Shown here: positions 26,982 through 36,179 of the stretch, piece after piece
How positions within the stretch are numbered: position 1 is the stretch's first letter
How the letters are laid out: each line of letters begins with the position of its first letter
Assembly (NCBI RefSeq): GCF_024518675.1
Contig: NZ_JANIGL010000003.1
Coordinates: 558,001 to 622,000, forward strand
Reading direction: 5' to 3'
DNA from: Pseudoalteromonas shioyasakiensis
GTDB taxonomy: Bacteria > Pseudomonadota > Gammaproteobacteria > Enterobacterales > Alteromonadaceae
DNA: 64,000 bases
The notes under the pieces: generated by a model
What the model was told of the DNA's origin: nothing
Databases searched by the model: none
Seen by the model: only the letters and a program-made list of their open reading frames with translations
Program-made: the position numbers and the translations under genes

Positions 26982-27836
26982 TTATACTTCTTTGTTAACA
27001 GTGATTGCCGAGGCCATCGACTCCGAGATATGCAGCGTGCGCTGCGGAAATGGAATAGTCAGACCCGCTTGCTCAATAGACTCTTTCACTCGTTTATTAA
27101 GATCCCAAACTGTTTGCCAGTAATCGCCATTTACGGTCCAGCCACGTAACTGAATATTCACAGCACTTTCACCAATTGAAGCCACCATAACTTTTGGGGC
27201 TGGCTCTGGTAATAATCGGCTTTCTGACGCAGCGACTGCTTTAAGTACATTTAAGCCTTCATCTATTGAATCTGTAAACGAAATACCCACAACAATGTCC
27301 ATACGCCTTTTACCATTACGGGTGAAATTTTTGATATTTCCACCCCAAACTTTGCCATTTGGCGAGGCAATATAGAGACCGTCAGTGGTTTTAAATATTG
27401 TGGTAAATAAATTTATTTCACTCACAGTACCTGTTGTGCCACTTGCATCAACAAAGTCCCCTACTTTAAAAGGCCTAAGTATTAATAGCATAATGCCTGC
27501 AGCTATATTACTAAGCGTATTTTTAAGCGCCAAACCTATCGCTAAACCCGCCGCCCCCATCAGAGCAATTAAGCTTGCTGTATTAACACCAAAAATATCT
27601 AGGATAAACAGCCCTGCAATCACATATACCAAATAACTAACAACACTTGATAAAATAGGTAGCAAGGTATCGTCCACTTTCTTAAGTGGTGATTTCGAAT
27701 TTTTGATTGCTTTTTTAACCGAGCGTGCAGTTAAGATGCTGGCAGTAACTATTACCAATGCTAATACTAAGTTATACCCTAAAGTAATGAGAGTATCTGA
27801 ATGGTTTTGCCAAAAGACTAAAAGCTTATCTTTCAC
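26982..27836 (-). CDS. Small-conductance mechanosensitive channel (MscS family)
   Basis: With a GTG start at 27836 (GGAA eight bases upstream) the protein has 284 residues, close to E. coli MscS (286). Three N-terminal transmembrane segments are followed by the pore helix rich in A and G (GAAGLAIGLALKNTLSNIAAGI) and then the beta domain RPFKVGDFVDASGTTGTVSEI. It releases osmolytes on hypo-osmotic shock. An in-frame start 18 codons earlier lacks a ribosome site. Confidence 0.9.
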   Translation of the reverse strand: MKDKLLVFWQNHSDTLITLGYNLVLALVIVTASILTARSVKKAIKNSKSPLKKVDDTLLPILSSVVSYLVYVIAGLFILDIFGVNTASLIALMGAAGLAIGLALKNTLSNIAAGIMLLILRPFKVGDFVDASGTTGTVSEINLFTTIFKTTDGLYIASPNGKVWGGNIKNFTRNGKRRMDIVVGISFTDSIDEGLNVLKAVAASESRLLPEPAPKVMVASIGESAVNIQLRGWTVNGDYWQTVWDLNKRVKESIEQAGLTIPFPQRTLHISESMASAITVNKEV

Positions 27837-28189
27837 GTTATATTTCCGAAAATAATTGCTGTAAAAACAACATAATATAAAACTGAGCACGATGCTTTAA
27901 AGCAGCCCAGTTTAACTTCACTCTTTAGCGAATGGCCGATAAAAGTAACTGACTTAAATTTGACCACTCGCTGAGCGCGCGCGAGTATATAGCTATCGCG
28001 CTTATAAACCTATTGTTTTTTATTTAAACTCATCACTAACTGCGCTTTTTAACTGCAAAGCAAAAAGTGTACTTAGGTAATGAGCCACGATTTTACTGAC
28101 TATTTCAAATTCAATGTAGGTTAAGGCAAGGTTGTTACTGTGTTCAGCTTACCCATAATTTTGAATATGCAATCATAGGAGAAATACAC
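27837..28189. other. Gene-free stretch between divergent genes
   Basis: These 353 bp contain the promoters for mscS and the SDR gene. The only structure seen is a weak inverted repeat AGCGCG...CGCGCT at 27974-28002. No ORF is credible here. Confidence 0.5.
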
Positions 28190-28870
28190 ATGGCGCAAAG
28201 TAAAGTAGTACTTATAACGGGTGCTTCTAGCGGTATTGGTAAAGCTACAGCCGAAACACTGGTAAAGAACGGACATAAAGTTATTGTAACAGCTAGAAAT
28301 AAAGACAAGTTAGCTAACCTTGTTGATAAGCTAGGCGATAAAAATGCAATTGCAATTCCTGCTGATGCAACTGACTTTGAGGCATTAGAAAATGTCGTTC
28401 AAAAAGGCATAGAGCATTATGGCTGTCTCGATGTTGTCTTTGCTAATGCAGGAATAGGCGTTAAAACGCCTGGTACCGAAAATGGTGACATCGACGAGTG
28501 GCGTCAAATGCTAGATATTAATATCAACGCTCTCCTTTTTACTGCAAAGCTAACTCTCCCCCATTTGCGTACAACTACTGGACACTTTATTTTAACCAGC
28601 TCTGCCGCTGGCCGTAACCCGATAGCAGGGTCTATTTATGGGGCAACAAAGTGGTTTGCTTATGGGTTTGGGCAAAATCTTGCGCAAGAAATGAGTGAAT
28701 GGAATGGTCGTTGTACAACGATAGCACCAGGCATGGTGAACACACCTTTTTTTGATGAAGCAAAGCCCGATAAACTTGACCCACAAGATGTAGCTGAAGC
28801 TGTGCTTTATGCTATTAGTGCTAACTCACGTTGCAGTGTCCGTGAAGTATTCTTAATGCCCAGTAACTAA
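28190..28870 (+). CDS. Short-chain dehydrogenase/reductase
   Basis: This 226-residue classical SDR has the cofactor motif TGASSGIGKAT (residues 10-20), NAG in VFANAGIG, the catalytic serine in LTSSAAG and the YGATK segment (Y-x3-K). AGGAG lies nine bases before the ATG. The C-terminus is shorter than in many SDRs and the substrate is unknown. It is monocistronic as far as can be seen. Confidence 0.88.
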   Translation: MAQSKVVLITGASSGIGKATAETLVKNGHKVIVTARNKDKLANLVDKLGDKNAIAIPADATDFEALENVVQKGIEHYGCLDVVFANAGIGVKTPGTENGDIDEWRQMLDININALLFTAKLTLPHLRTTTGHFILTSSAAGRNPIAGSIYGATKWFAYGFGQNLAQEMSEWNGRCTTIAPGMVNTPFFDEAKPDKLDPQDVAEAVLYAISANSRCSVREVFLMPSN

Positions 28871-28890
28871 GTTATAAATAACTAAGTAAA

Positions 28891-28923
28891 TAAGTCTCCC
28901 ACCTTGCCTAGCTGGAAGACTTA
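28891..28923. terminator. Hairpin between convergent SDR and sirtuin genes
   Basis: TAAGTCT and AGACTTA with inner TCCCA/TGGA pairing enclose a loop of about 11 nt between the convergent ends. It slightly overlaps the sirtuin stop region. No T run is present. Confidence 0.4.
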
Positions 28924-29643
28924 CTACTCTTCACTTTGAATATAATCCAAAGCGGTCATTTTTCTATAACTGACATTAGGGTGCATAATGTGAGCAGGAT
29001 CGGGGTCAACCACTTCAATAGGAATATCGTAGTTACGAGCAATATCCAGTGCCATTTGAGTAATATTGACGCTAAATGAGGTACCCATAAACACGACTTT
29101 ATCAGCGGCGAGCATTCTCTGTTGCGCTTCACTAATACGATAAAGCTCAGTGTAATATTCATCAAATAGCAGTACAAAGGGCTTTAGCGATTGGTTAAGT
29201 ACCGGCTGATAGTTTTCAATTTTAAACAATTCAAGCAACGAGTCGTGCAAACGGCTTTCATCAACATTATCCCAAGGAGTGGTTTGTGGTGTTACTTCAT
29301 CGCCCTGATGATGGAACAATGTCAGTTGATCAAGTCGGCCATGTATCGCAATGTAATTTTTATTACCGGCTTTACCATCGAGCCCATCAATATTTTGGGT
29401 GATTAAGTTTTTGTCACTCAGCCATTGGTGCACTTCATTTGGCCCATGATTACGATACGTAGCAAAGCGATGGTAATACCAGGCTAAAAATTCTCGTGGG
29501 TTGTTTTCATACATAGCACGGGTAGCCATTTCCATTGGCGTATAGTTTTGACTGCCGATAGTCCAATAGCCATCTTCACCACGAAAAGTAGGAATACCAC
29601 TGGCAGCGCTCACACCGGCCCCGGTAATATATAATGTATTCAT
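28924..29643 (-). CDS. SIR2-family NAD-dependent deacylase lacking the zinc cysteines
   Basis: About 239 residues show the sirtuin motifs GAGVSAASGIPTFRG near the N-terminus, TQNIDGLD (about 83-90) and the catalytic histidine in AIHG (about 102), plus KPFVLLFDE. The protein contains no cysteine at all, so the usual four-cysteine zinc site is absent. The gene starts inside the stop of the Kelch gene (TAATGATG; either ATG possible). Function could be deacylation or ADP-ribosyl chemistry. A broken paralogue lies at 37502-37697. Confidence 0.85.
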   Translation of the reverse strand: MNTLYITGAGVSAASGIPTFRGEDGYWTIGSQNYTPMEMATRAMYENNPREFLAWYYHRFATYRNHGPNEVHQWLSDKNLITQNIDGLDGKAGNKNYIAIHGRLDQLTLFHHQGDEVTPQTTPWDNVDESRLHDSLLELFKIENYQPVLNQSLKPFVLLFDEYYTELYRISEAQQRMLAADKVVFMGTSFSVNITQMALDIARNYDIPIEVVDPDPAHIMHPNVSYRKMTALDYIQSEE

Positions 29644-29645
29644 CA

Positions 29646-30662
29646 TTACTCTTTAACCTTATAGCCCACTATTTGATTACTCACTTGCTGTTGGTTGGTC
29701 ATACCACCTATACGATAAAGTATGCCGTCATGCTCTAATAAGCCGCGGTGATCCATGCTTGCTGTTTCAAGCGGTGTCATTACTTGCCAACGATTATTAG
29801 CGATATCAAAACGCCACACATGATTACTGGCGGGTGCGGGTTTGCCGTTATAACCAATACCATCATAGTTATAGGGGTTATTTGAGCCTGCTAGCATATA
29901 AATATCACTGCTATAACTGGTTGCTGCCATGCGATAATGAGCCTTGCCTGTTGGGTGATCCAAAGTACGCCAATCTATTTTAAGAGGGTTTTGCTCATCT
30001 ATGGTGCCTTTTAAGCACTGTGCAACGCTTGCAAATGAACGACGTTTATCTGCATTCGCTTGAGTTTTAACGCCATCACAAATAACAATGGTATTGCCAC
30101 TAATGGCTGCTGCTTGGCCAAATACCGGCTCGCCTAAAAACGGCGAGGCTTGTTGCCAAGTATCTGTTTTCGTGTCGTATACTTGCACTAAATTAACGTT
30201 GCCATCATTATGCCAGCCACTCACTAAATAGATGTAACGCTGCTGATAGCTCAATGCGACACTGTCATCCACAGGCACTGGCATATTAGCAAGTTGAGTA
30301 TAGCGGTCATTTTTTAGATCATAACGATAGACATCTGGGCTCGATATTTCACTGTGATCACTACTTACCGTATAGCCGCCAAATACATAAGTATATTCGC
30401 CAAGGCCAATAGCGGTGCTAGCCAAACGACCTTTTGGTTGCAAACTACTGGGCACAGGTGATTTTGCTTGCCATTGTTTATCACCAAGTTTTAGCGACCA
30501 CACTTTGTTGTGCACACTGTGGTGATCTTTATTGGCACCTAAGCCCATAAAACTTAAAAAATAGGGTTGGTCATTAACAACAACTTTAGCAACCGCATTA
30601 TTAGCAACGGGTTCAGGCAAAGCAGGTAAACTGGCTAAGGCAAGGGAAAACAGTAGGCTCAT
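29646..30662 (-). CDS. Exported Kelch-repeat beta-propeller protein
   Basis: The 338 residues have a signal peptide (1-about 22, ending LPEPVA). Five to six Kelch motifs follow (for example GEYTYVFGGYTVSS, YIYLVSGWHNDGN, DIYMLAGSNNPYNYDG, ILYRIGGMTNQQ), resembling N-acetylneuraminate epimerase-like propellers. Catalytic residues cannot be assigned. It is co-transcribed with the sirtuin downstream, an odd pairing of periplasmic and cytoplasmic proteins. Confidence 0.82.
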   Translation of the reverse strand: MSLLFSLALASLPALPEPVANNAVAKVVVNDQPYFLSFMGLGANKDHHSVHNKVWSLKLGDKQWQAKSPVPSSLQPKGRLASTAIGLGEYTYVFGGYTVSSDHSEISSPDVYRYDLKNDRYTQLANMPVPVDDSVALSYQQRYIYLVSGWHNDGNVNLVQVYDTKTDTWQQASPFLGEPVFGQAAAISGNTIVICDGVKTQANADKRRSFASVAQCLKGTIDEQNPLKIDWRTLDHPTGKAHYRMAATSYSSDIYMLAGSNNPYNYDGIGYNGKPAPASNHVWRFDIANNRWQVMTPLETASMDHRGLLEHDGILYRIGGMTNQQQVSNQIVGYKVKE

Positions 30663-30706
30663 AAAAGTTGTTTAAGAAATTAGGAATAATGACTAAGAGT
30701 AACATA

Positions 30707-30738
30707 ACCTCAACAGCTTTAAACTGCTGAGGCTTTTT
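30707..30738. terminator. Terminator hairpin after the Usp gene
   Basis: CCTCAACAGC and GCTGAGG-type arms around TTTAAA form a stem close to the Usp stop. The strongest T run (CTTTTT) is on the plus strand, so its orientation is ambiguous. Confidence 0.5.
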
Positions 30739-30741
30739 AGA

Positions 30742-31593
30742 TTAACGCAAAACGATTAACGGTAACGACGTACTTTCAATCATTCTCATAGTATTACTCC
30801 CCAGTAGCACTTGTCTCAGTTTAGAATGCGCAAAAGCCCCCATTACTACCATATCAACGGCATGGTTTTCTTTATAAGTCATGAGTGAATCAAATATAGG
30901 CCCAGTCAAATAACTCGCTTCTACATCAAAGCCTTGACCCTGCAATAACGCTTTTGCAGTTTTAAATTTACTTTGTTGATCGCTGACGTTATTTTTCACT
31001 GTTACTAAATGACACTTCAAACCTTGTAATAACCCACCTTCAATAATACGTTGCACTGCTTTATCGGCGGTTTCACGGCCATCGTAGCAAAGTAAAAAGC
31101 TTTGTGGCTGTTTAAAAGCTTGATTAGTAATTAACACAGGCGTGTGAACTTGACGAATCACATGCTCAATATGTGAGCCCAAGGCCTTAAACGATTCACT
31201 ATGCCCTTGCCCACAACGGCCAAGTACAATTAAACGGGCATCCGCCTCAAGATCGCAAATTGCATCGGTAACCTTACCATGGCGCTGCGTACTTTCCACC
31301 TGTTCATGACCTTGAGAAATCGCGCTTTGTTTTGCATACTCAAGTAACTCTTTGCCTAGTTGCAAAGCCAGTTTACTGTGCTGTTCGTCAAGTTCAGCCA
31401 TTTGATCAAGCAATGCTGAGCGTGCGCCAAAGCCTATCGCACCACTGAGGTTTTCGCTATGCACTGCGCGTTTTTTTTCAATGGCATGCAAAAAAATTAA
31501 AGGGGTGTCTAACTTACTAGCAGCCCAAATACCTGCATTACATACTGAATCTGTGTAATTTGAGTTATCAATACAGCTAATTATTCTATTCAT
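30742..31593 (-). CDS. Tandem universal stress protein
   Basis: The 283 residues contain two UspA domains (about 1-145 and 150-283). The second ends in the ATP-binding pattern VMGAFAHSKLRQVLLGSNT followed by LPLIVLR; the first has a similar LGRCGQGHSESFKALGSHIEHV. It is separated by 10 bp from the upstream SulP transporter gene and is clearly in the same operon. It may regulate or sense the transporter's state. Confidence 0.9.
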   Translation of the reverse strand: MNRIISCIDNSNYTDSVCNAGIWAASKLDTPLIFLHAIEKKRAVHSENLSGAIGFGARSALLDQMAELDEQHSKLALQLGKELLEYAKQSAISQGHEQVESTQRHGKVTDAICDLEADARLIVLGRCGQGHSESFKALGSHIEHVIRQVHTPVLITNQAFKQPQSFLLCYDGRETADKAVQRIIEGGLLQGLKCHLVTVKNNVSDQQSKFKTAKALLQGQGFDVEASYLTGPIFDSLMTYKENHAVDMVVMGAFAHSKLRQVLLGSNTMRMIESTSLPLIVLR

Positions 31594-31603
31594 TTTAGAC
31601 TCC

Positions 31604-33088
31604 TTAATGGCCTGCCATTAGTTTTTCAACTTGCTCTGGATCGTTATGAACTGCAAATTTATCAACCATAGTCGCAGTTGCCTCACTCATACCGATAATT
31701 TCAACCTCAGCACCTTCACGCCTAAACTTGATCACCACTTTATCTAAAGAAGTAACTGCTGTGATATCCCAAAAATGGGCATGAGTTAAATCAATGACCA
31801 CTTTATCAACCACCTCTTTAAAATCAAACGATGCAATAAACTGCTCACTTGAAGCGAAGAACACTTGACCTATAACGTTGTACGTACGTTGCTCGCCATT
31901 TTGCTGAGTGCGTACCACCATAAAACGACCGATTTTATTGGCAAAGAATAACGCCGACATTAATACACCAACAAACACACCAATGGCTAAATTATGGGTT
32001 GCCACCACAACAGCAACCGTCACTATCATGACAAGGTTACTCGACAATGGGTTCGTCTTCAGATCCCGTATTGAACTCCATGAAAAGGTGCCAATTGATA
32101 CCATAATCATCACAGCCACTAAGGCTGCCATAGGGATTTGTTTTAACCATTGGTCTAAAAATACAACCATCAGTAGTAAAAATACCCCAGCAGTAAAACA
32201 CGACAACCGCCCACGCCCACCTGATTTAACATTGATAATAGATTGCCCAATCATTGCACAACCTGCCATGCCGCCCATTAAACCCGCGCCAATATTTGCA
32301 ATACCTTGGCCTTTACACTCTTGGTTTTTATCACTGGATGTATCTGTTAAATCATCTACTATGGTTGCCGTCATCATCGACTCTAATAAACCCACAACCG
32401 CTAGACCTATTGAGTAAGGTAAAATAATCAACAATGTTTCTAGATTTAGCGGCACATCAGGCCATAAAAATACCGGTAGAGTATCTGGCAGATCACCCAT
32501 ATCACCAACGGTGCGAATATCCATGCCCATAAATATTGCAAATACGGTAAGTGTCACAATGCACACTAAAGGTGAAGGAATTGATTTACCAATCACTGGT
32601 AAGTAAGGAAATAAATAAATAATGCCTAAACCCGCGGCAGTCATAGCGTAAACATGCCAAGTTACGTTGGTAAGCTCAGGTAACTGCGCCATAAAAATCA
32701 AAATGGCCAAAGCATTTACAAAACCAGTAACAACAGAGCGAGAAACAAAACGCATTAAGCTGCCGAGCTTAACAACGCCTGCTAAAATTTGAATAACACC
32801 GGTAAGTAAGGTCGCAGCCAGTAAGTACTCAAGGCCATGGTCTTTTACTAATGTCACCATTAGTAAAGCCATCGCACCGGTTGCGGCAGAAATCATCCCA
32901 GGACGACCACCAACAATAGCTATGATCACAGCAATACAGAATGAGGCATACAAACCCACTTTAGGGTCAACCCCCGCAATAATAGAAAACGCGATAGCTT
33001 CAGGAATTAAAGCTAATGCAACCACAATACCGGCAAGCAAATCGCCACGAATGTTAGCAAACCACTCGAGTTTAAATTTTTCGAACAT
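31604..33088 (-). CDS. SulP-family anion transporter with STAS domain
   Basis: This 494-residue inner-membrane carrier has ten or more transmembrane segments starting with the conserved [21 protein letters not shown] cytoplasmic STAS domain occupies the last 100 residues ([20 protein letters not shown]). SulP carriers of this size include sulfate and bicarbonate transporters, such as BicA; the substrate cannot be fixed from sequence. The tight link to a universal stress protein is noteworthy. Confidence 0.9.
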   Translation of the reverse strand: MFEKFKLEWFANIRGDLLAGIVVALALIPEAIAFSIIAGVDPKVGLYASFCIAVIIAIVGGRPGMISAATGAMALLMVTLVKDHGLEYLLAATLLTGVIQILAGVVKLGSLMRFVSRSVVTGFVNALAILIFMAQLPELTNVTWHVYAMTAAGLGIIYLFPYLPVIGKSIPSPLVCIVTLTVFAIFMGMDIRTVGDMGDLPDTLPVFLWPDVPLNLETLLIILPYSIGLAVVGLLESMMTATIVDDLTDTSSDKNQECKGQGIANIGAGLMGGMAGCAMIGQSIINVKSGGRGRLSCFTAGVFLLLMVVFLDQWLKQIPMAALVAVMIMVSIGTFSWSSIRDLKTNPLSSNLVMIVTVAVVVATHNLAIGVFVGVLMSALFFANKIGRFMVVRTQQNGEQRTYNVIGQVFFASSEQFIASFDFKEVVDKVVIDLTHAHFWDITAVTSLDKVVIKFRREGAEVEIIGMSEATATMVDKFAVHNDPEQVEKLMAGH

Positions 33089-33647
33089 AGAAAACCTTGT
33101 TTATGTGTTATCAATTTTCAGATGTCATGGCCACAGTAATATTGGCTTTAATTAAAGAGCCATTAACTGGGAGTCAAAACATTATTGAGATTGATAAAAT
33201 CTAAAAAACCACAAACCCAATACCGCAATACATGTGTATGTTCTTTAAGGTAAGTTGAATCGTGTTTAAATATTTTTGATGGCGCAAAAAAGCACCTGCT
33301 GAAAACAGCAATTGATCGCCAAAATTAATACATGGCATTTTTGAGGGGGAGGAAACCTAGGGCGGCGTAATGCGCAAAATACATACCTTTCACAAAAATA
33401 ATTGGCAAAATAATAGGTTAATTAATCTGCAAAATCAATAAAAAGAAAGCTCTTCATCGCCTACTGGATTAAAAACCACCTTAATTATGAGTAGTCGTAA
33501 TCAAACGTTACCCATTTGCGGGGATCTAACGTATTTTGTAGTACTCCTATATTACCCAATTAAAGGGTGTGTATGTTTTACTGGTTATACATCTTACTTA
33601 GATGCAAGACTACTGACTATCAACACACATTTTATACGGAGTCGAAT
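33089..33647. other. Long gene-free region
   Basis: These 559 bp between the divergent SulP and DJ-1/PfpI genes show no credible ORF. An ORF read from 33567 is just an upstream extension of the DJ-1 frame without a ribosome site. Promoters for both sides must be here. I see no conserved RNA motif. Confidence 0.5.
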
Positions 33648-34466
33648 ATGGCTAAAGTACTTATGATCACCGGTGATTTTGTTGAAGACTATGAAAACAT
33701 GGTGCCATTTCAAGCATTACTAGCAATGGGCCACGACGTTGATGCTGTCTGCCCTGAGAAAAAAGCGGGTGAGACTATCGCAACTTCAATTCATGACTTT
33801 GAAGGCGATCAAACCTATATACCCAAGCCACCTCAAGATGCAGAATTCAGCGTTTCACAGGGGCTTAATATCAAGGCGTTACTTTGCAGGAATGGCGCTC
33901 CCTTTTAAGAAGTAACAACGATGAGAGTAAGTTCCTGTGAAGCGCCCAGAGGGTTGGTTTAAAAGCGATTTATACTGCGTTATTGATTTTAACAATAGAA
34001 CCACTATTACTTGCAATCAATGCCTTGCCTATATCGCTTTTAATTCCAACTGAAACTCGCATCTTGAGGTGGTTTGGGTATACAAAAACGCGGACATAAC
34101 TTTGCCCTCAATGCGACGTTTGCCGAAGTAGACGCTAAAAATTACGACGCTCTATACTTACCAGGCGGCCGTGCTCCTGAATATTTACGTTTAAACGAAA
34201 AAGTAATTGAAATTATTCAGCACTTTGCCAAGGCCGATAAACCTATCGCGTCTATCTGCCATGGCCCACAACTACTCACAGCAGCAGGTGTAATTGAAGG
34301 TAAACGAGTATCAGCATACCCTGCTTGCCAACCAGAAGTAAAAATGGCCGGTGCAGAATATGTTGAATTACCTATGGATGGCGCAATTACCGATGGTAAG
34401 TTAGTGACTGCCCCAGCTTGGCCTGCACACCCTGCCATGTTGAAACAATTTGTGGCATTGTTGTAA
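33648..34466 (+). pseudogene. DJ-1/PfpI family gene interrupted by a MITE-like insertion
   Basis: The 5' part (33648-33819) encodes MAKVLMITGDFVEDYENMV and ends at HDFEGDQTY. The 3' part (from about 34083) continues [28 protein letters not shown] and includes the nucleophile-elbow ASICHGPQ with the family cysteine. The two halves together make one DJ-1/PfpI protein of about 185 residues; a 261-bp element sits between. GGAG precedes the ATG at 33648. Simple excision leaves the frame one base off in an A run, so the gene is broken twice or the element boundary differs slightly. Confidence 0.85.
33820..34080. mobile_element. MITE-like element, 261 bp, TA target duplication
   Basis: Terminal inverted repeats of about 23 bp: TACCCAAGCCACCTCAAGAT at the left and TACCCAAACCACCTCAAGAT as reverse complement of the right end. 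TA flanks both ends (33818-33819 and 34081-34082), as expected for IS630/mariner-type insertion. There is no transposase. Internally AAAAGCGAT and ATCGCTTTT pair around a GCGTTAT...GCCTTGCCT core. Confidence 0.85.
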
Positions 34467-34511
34467 CAATCGTTATTTGCTCAACAATCAGTAAAATTCT
34501 GGAGGTAGCTT

Positions 34512-34910
34512 ATGTGCCAACTTTTTATCAATGCCGACAGCCAGTTATGGACTTGTCGGACTAAATCTTTACGCATTGATGGCGTGGTTACCTCCATTCG
34601 TCTTGAAGAGTTCTTTTGGCATATTTTAGCAGAAGTCGCGTTTCGCGATCAGATGAGCGTTAATCAAATGATCACCAGACTCTACCTTGAATCCCTTGAT
34701 GCTGATCATGACATAGGCAACTTCACCTCATTTTTACGAGTCTGCTGTTCGCGTTATTTATCGCTGGTGGCTGATGGCGACTTAACCCGAGACGCTCACC
34801 TGCCGCTAAATGAAGTAAATGCCAAAACGGTGCTTGAGCAAGAGCAACTTCGCACAGCCCTGCGTAAAAGCCGCTTTGGTGTTGATACATCAAAGTCATC
34901 TATCAACTAA
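34512..34910 (+). CDS. Ribbon-helix-helix domain protein (RHH_4 type)
   Basis: This 132-residue protein starts MCQLFINADSQLW and continues RTKSLRIDGVVTSIRLEEFFW, the standard beginning of RHH_4 proteins. An arc-like beta strand and two helices follow (MSVNQMITRLYLESL). They are predicted DNA-binding regulators of unknown target. GGAGG lies seven bases before the ATG. It is downstream of the broken DJ-1 gene on the same strand. Confidence 0.8.
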   Translation: MCQLFINADSQLWTCRTKSLRIDGVVTSIRLEEFFWHILAEVAFRDQMSVNQMITRLYLESLDADHDIGNFTSFLRVCCSRYLSLVADGDLTRDAHLPLNEVNAKTVLEQEQLRTALRKSRFGVDTSKSSIN

Positions 34911-34960
34911 TTTTGTCTGGAAATAGCCATAGCGGTTAATGTCAAAACCAGCAAAGGCCG

Positions 34961-36076
34961 TTAATTATCTAACCCCTGCATCCATAACGTTACCAACTGC
35001 TGAGCAGAAATACCTAAAGCTGGCGCCTCATTATTATGCGCTTTGCTAGTAAAAATTTGCTGCGCGACTTTCCGGCCAACTAATTGAGAGGCTGAGGCTT
35101 TATCTATACGTTGTTGATAAAACGTCGTTAAAGCGAGCTCTAAATCATCATGCTTTTCTAAAACCCGAACAAGATGCCAAGCATCTTCCAACGCCTGACA
35201 CGCCCCCTGGCCTGAAGTAGGTAAAGGAGCATGAGCCGCATCACCAATAATAAGTACGTTGTCTTGGTGCCAATATGGCAAACGGTCAATATCGTGTACA
35301 AAAATTAACTTGAGTGAATCTTTATTATAAGATTTAAGTACCTGTTGCACAGCATCTGGCCAAGTTGAAAAGCGCTGATGCATTTGCTCATACCAATCAC
35401 AGAGCGGCCGTGTTTTATCAATATCTGCACTCCACCCTGCGGCCCAATAACAAAGATCAGCTTTAATAGGTACAATACCAAAGCGCTCGCCAGCTGCACG
35501 AAAATCATGGATCACATTATCTAAAGTGCTCGGTTTTAATTGGCTAATCGCAATAATATTAATAAACCCCTGATACTGAGGAGCCACTTTTTCAGCATAT
35601 AAGAATTGCCTTACCACAGAATTCATTCGCCCATCTGCACCCACCACTAAATCAAAATCTTGTTTTAGTTGAGCAATCTCTGATACGGTTATTGCGCTGT
35701 TAAAATGTATGTTTACCCCTAAATCAGCTAATGTGCGATCCAGCACACTCATAAGATCACGAGGTAAGATACTGACACTAGAAAAGCCAGTCAGAGTATT
35801 TATCTTCGCAATATCAAATTCATTTTGCACTGCGCCATACTGATCGAACTGACGCATATTCATAGGCATACCACCGAGTGCTTGGATCTGTTCATGCACA
35901 CCCATTTGCTGTAACACAAACATTGCATTAGGCCATAGTGTGACCCCCGCACCAATCGTCGAGATTTTAATATCGCGTTCAAATAAGCTCACCTTATACC
36001 CTTTTTGTGTAGCAAGAATAGCCAGCGCTATACCACCAATACCCGCACCCACAATAGCAATTCGTTTACCGTTCAT
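34961..36076 (-). CDS. FAD-dependent monooxygenase (PHBH fold)
   Basis: This 371-residue flavoprotein has the dinucleotide-binding GAGIGGIALAILAT at the N-terminus, the DG motif VVGADGRMNSVVR in the middle and the second FAD motif GDAAHAPLPTSGQGACQALEDA. It resembles FAD-dependent urate hydroxylase and aromatic hydroxylases. GAGG upstream of the ATG at 36076 decides the start. It is divergent from a LysR regulator that probably controls it. The substrate is unknown. Confidence 0.88.
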   Translation of the reverse strand: MNGKRIAIVGAGIGGIALAILATQKGYKVSLFERDIKISTIGAGVTLWPNAMFVLQQMGVHEQIQALGGMPMNMRQFDQYGAVQNEFDIAKINTLTGFSSVSILPRDLMSVLDRTLADLGVNIHFNSAITVSEIAQLKQDFDLVVGADGRMNSVVRQFLYAEKVAPQYQGFINIIAISQLKPSTLDNVIHDFRAAGERFGIVPIKADLCYWAAGWSADIDKTRPLCDWYEQMHQRFSTWPDAVQQVLKSYNKDSLKLIFVHDIDRLPYWHQDNVLIIGDAAHAPLPTSGQGACQALEDAWHLVRVLEKHDDLELALTTFYQQRIDKASASQLVGRKVAQQIFTSKAHNNEAPALGISAQQLVTLWMQGLDN

Positions 36077-36179
36077 ATTATTTTCCTCAAAAATTAACTG
36101 AATAACCATTATCACAAAGTCATTTTTTAAGATAAATTGGTAATAATTGCGTTATTAATCCCATATTTTGAGTTAATGA

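Noticed and set aside
31908-32417. Plus-strand ORF of 169 codons inside the SulP gene
   Set aside because: It is a shadow of the transporter frame with no domain features.
33567-33647. N-terminal extension of the DJ-1 gene
   Set aside because: No ribosome site precedes it; GGAG is placed before the ATG at 33648, where the conserved domain starts.
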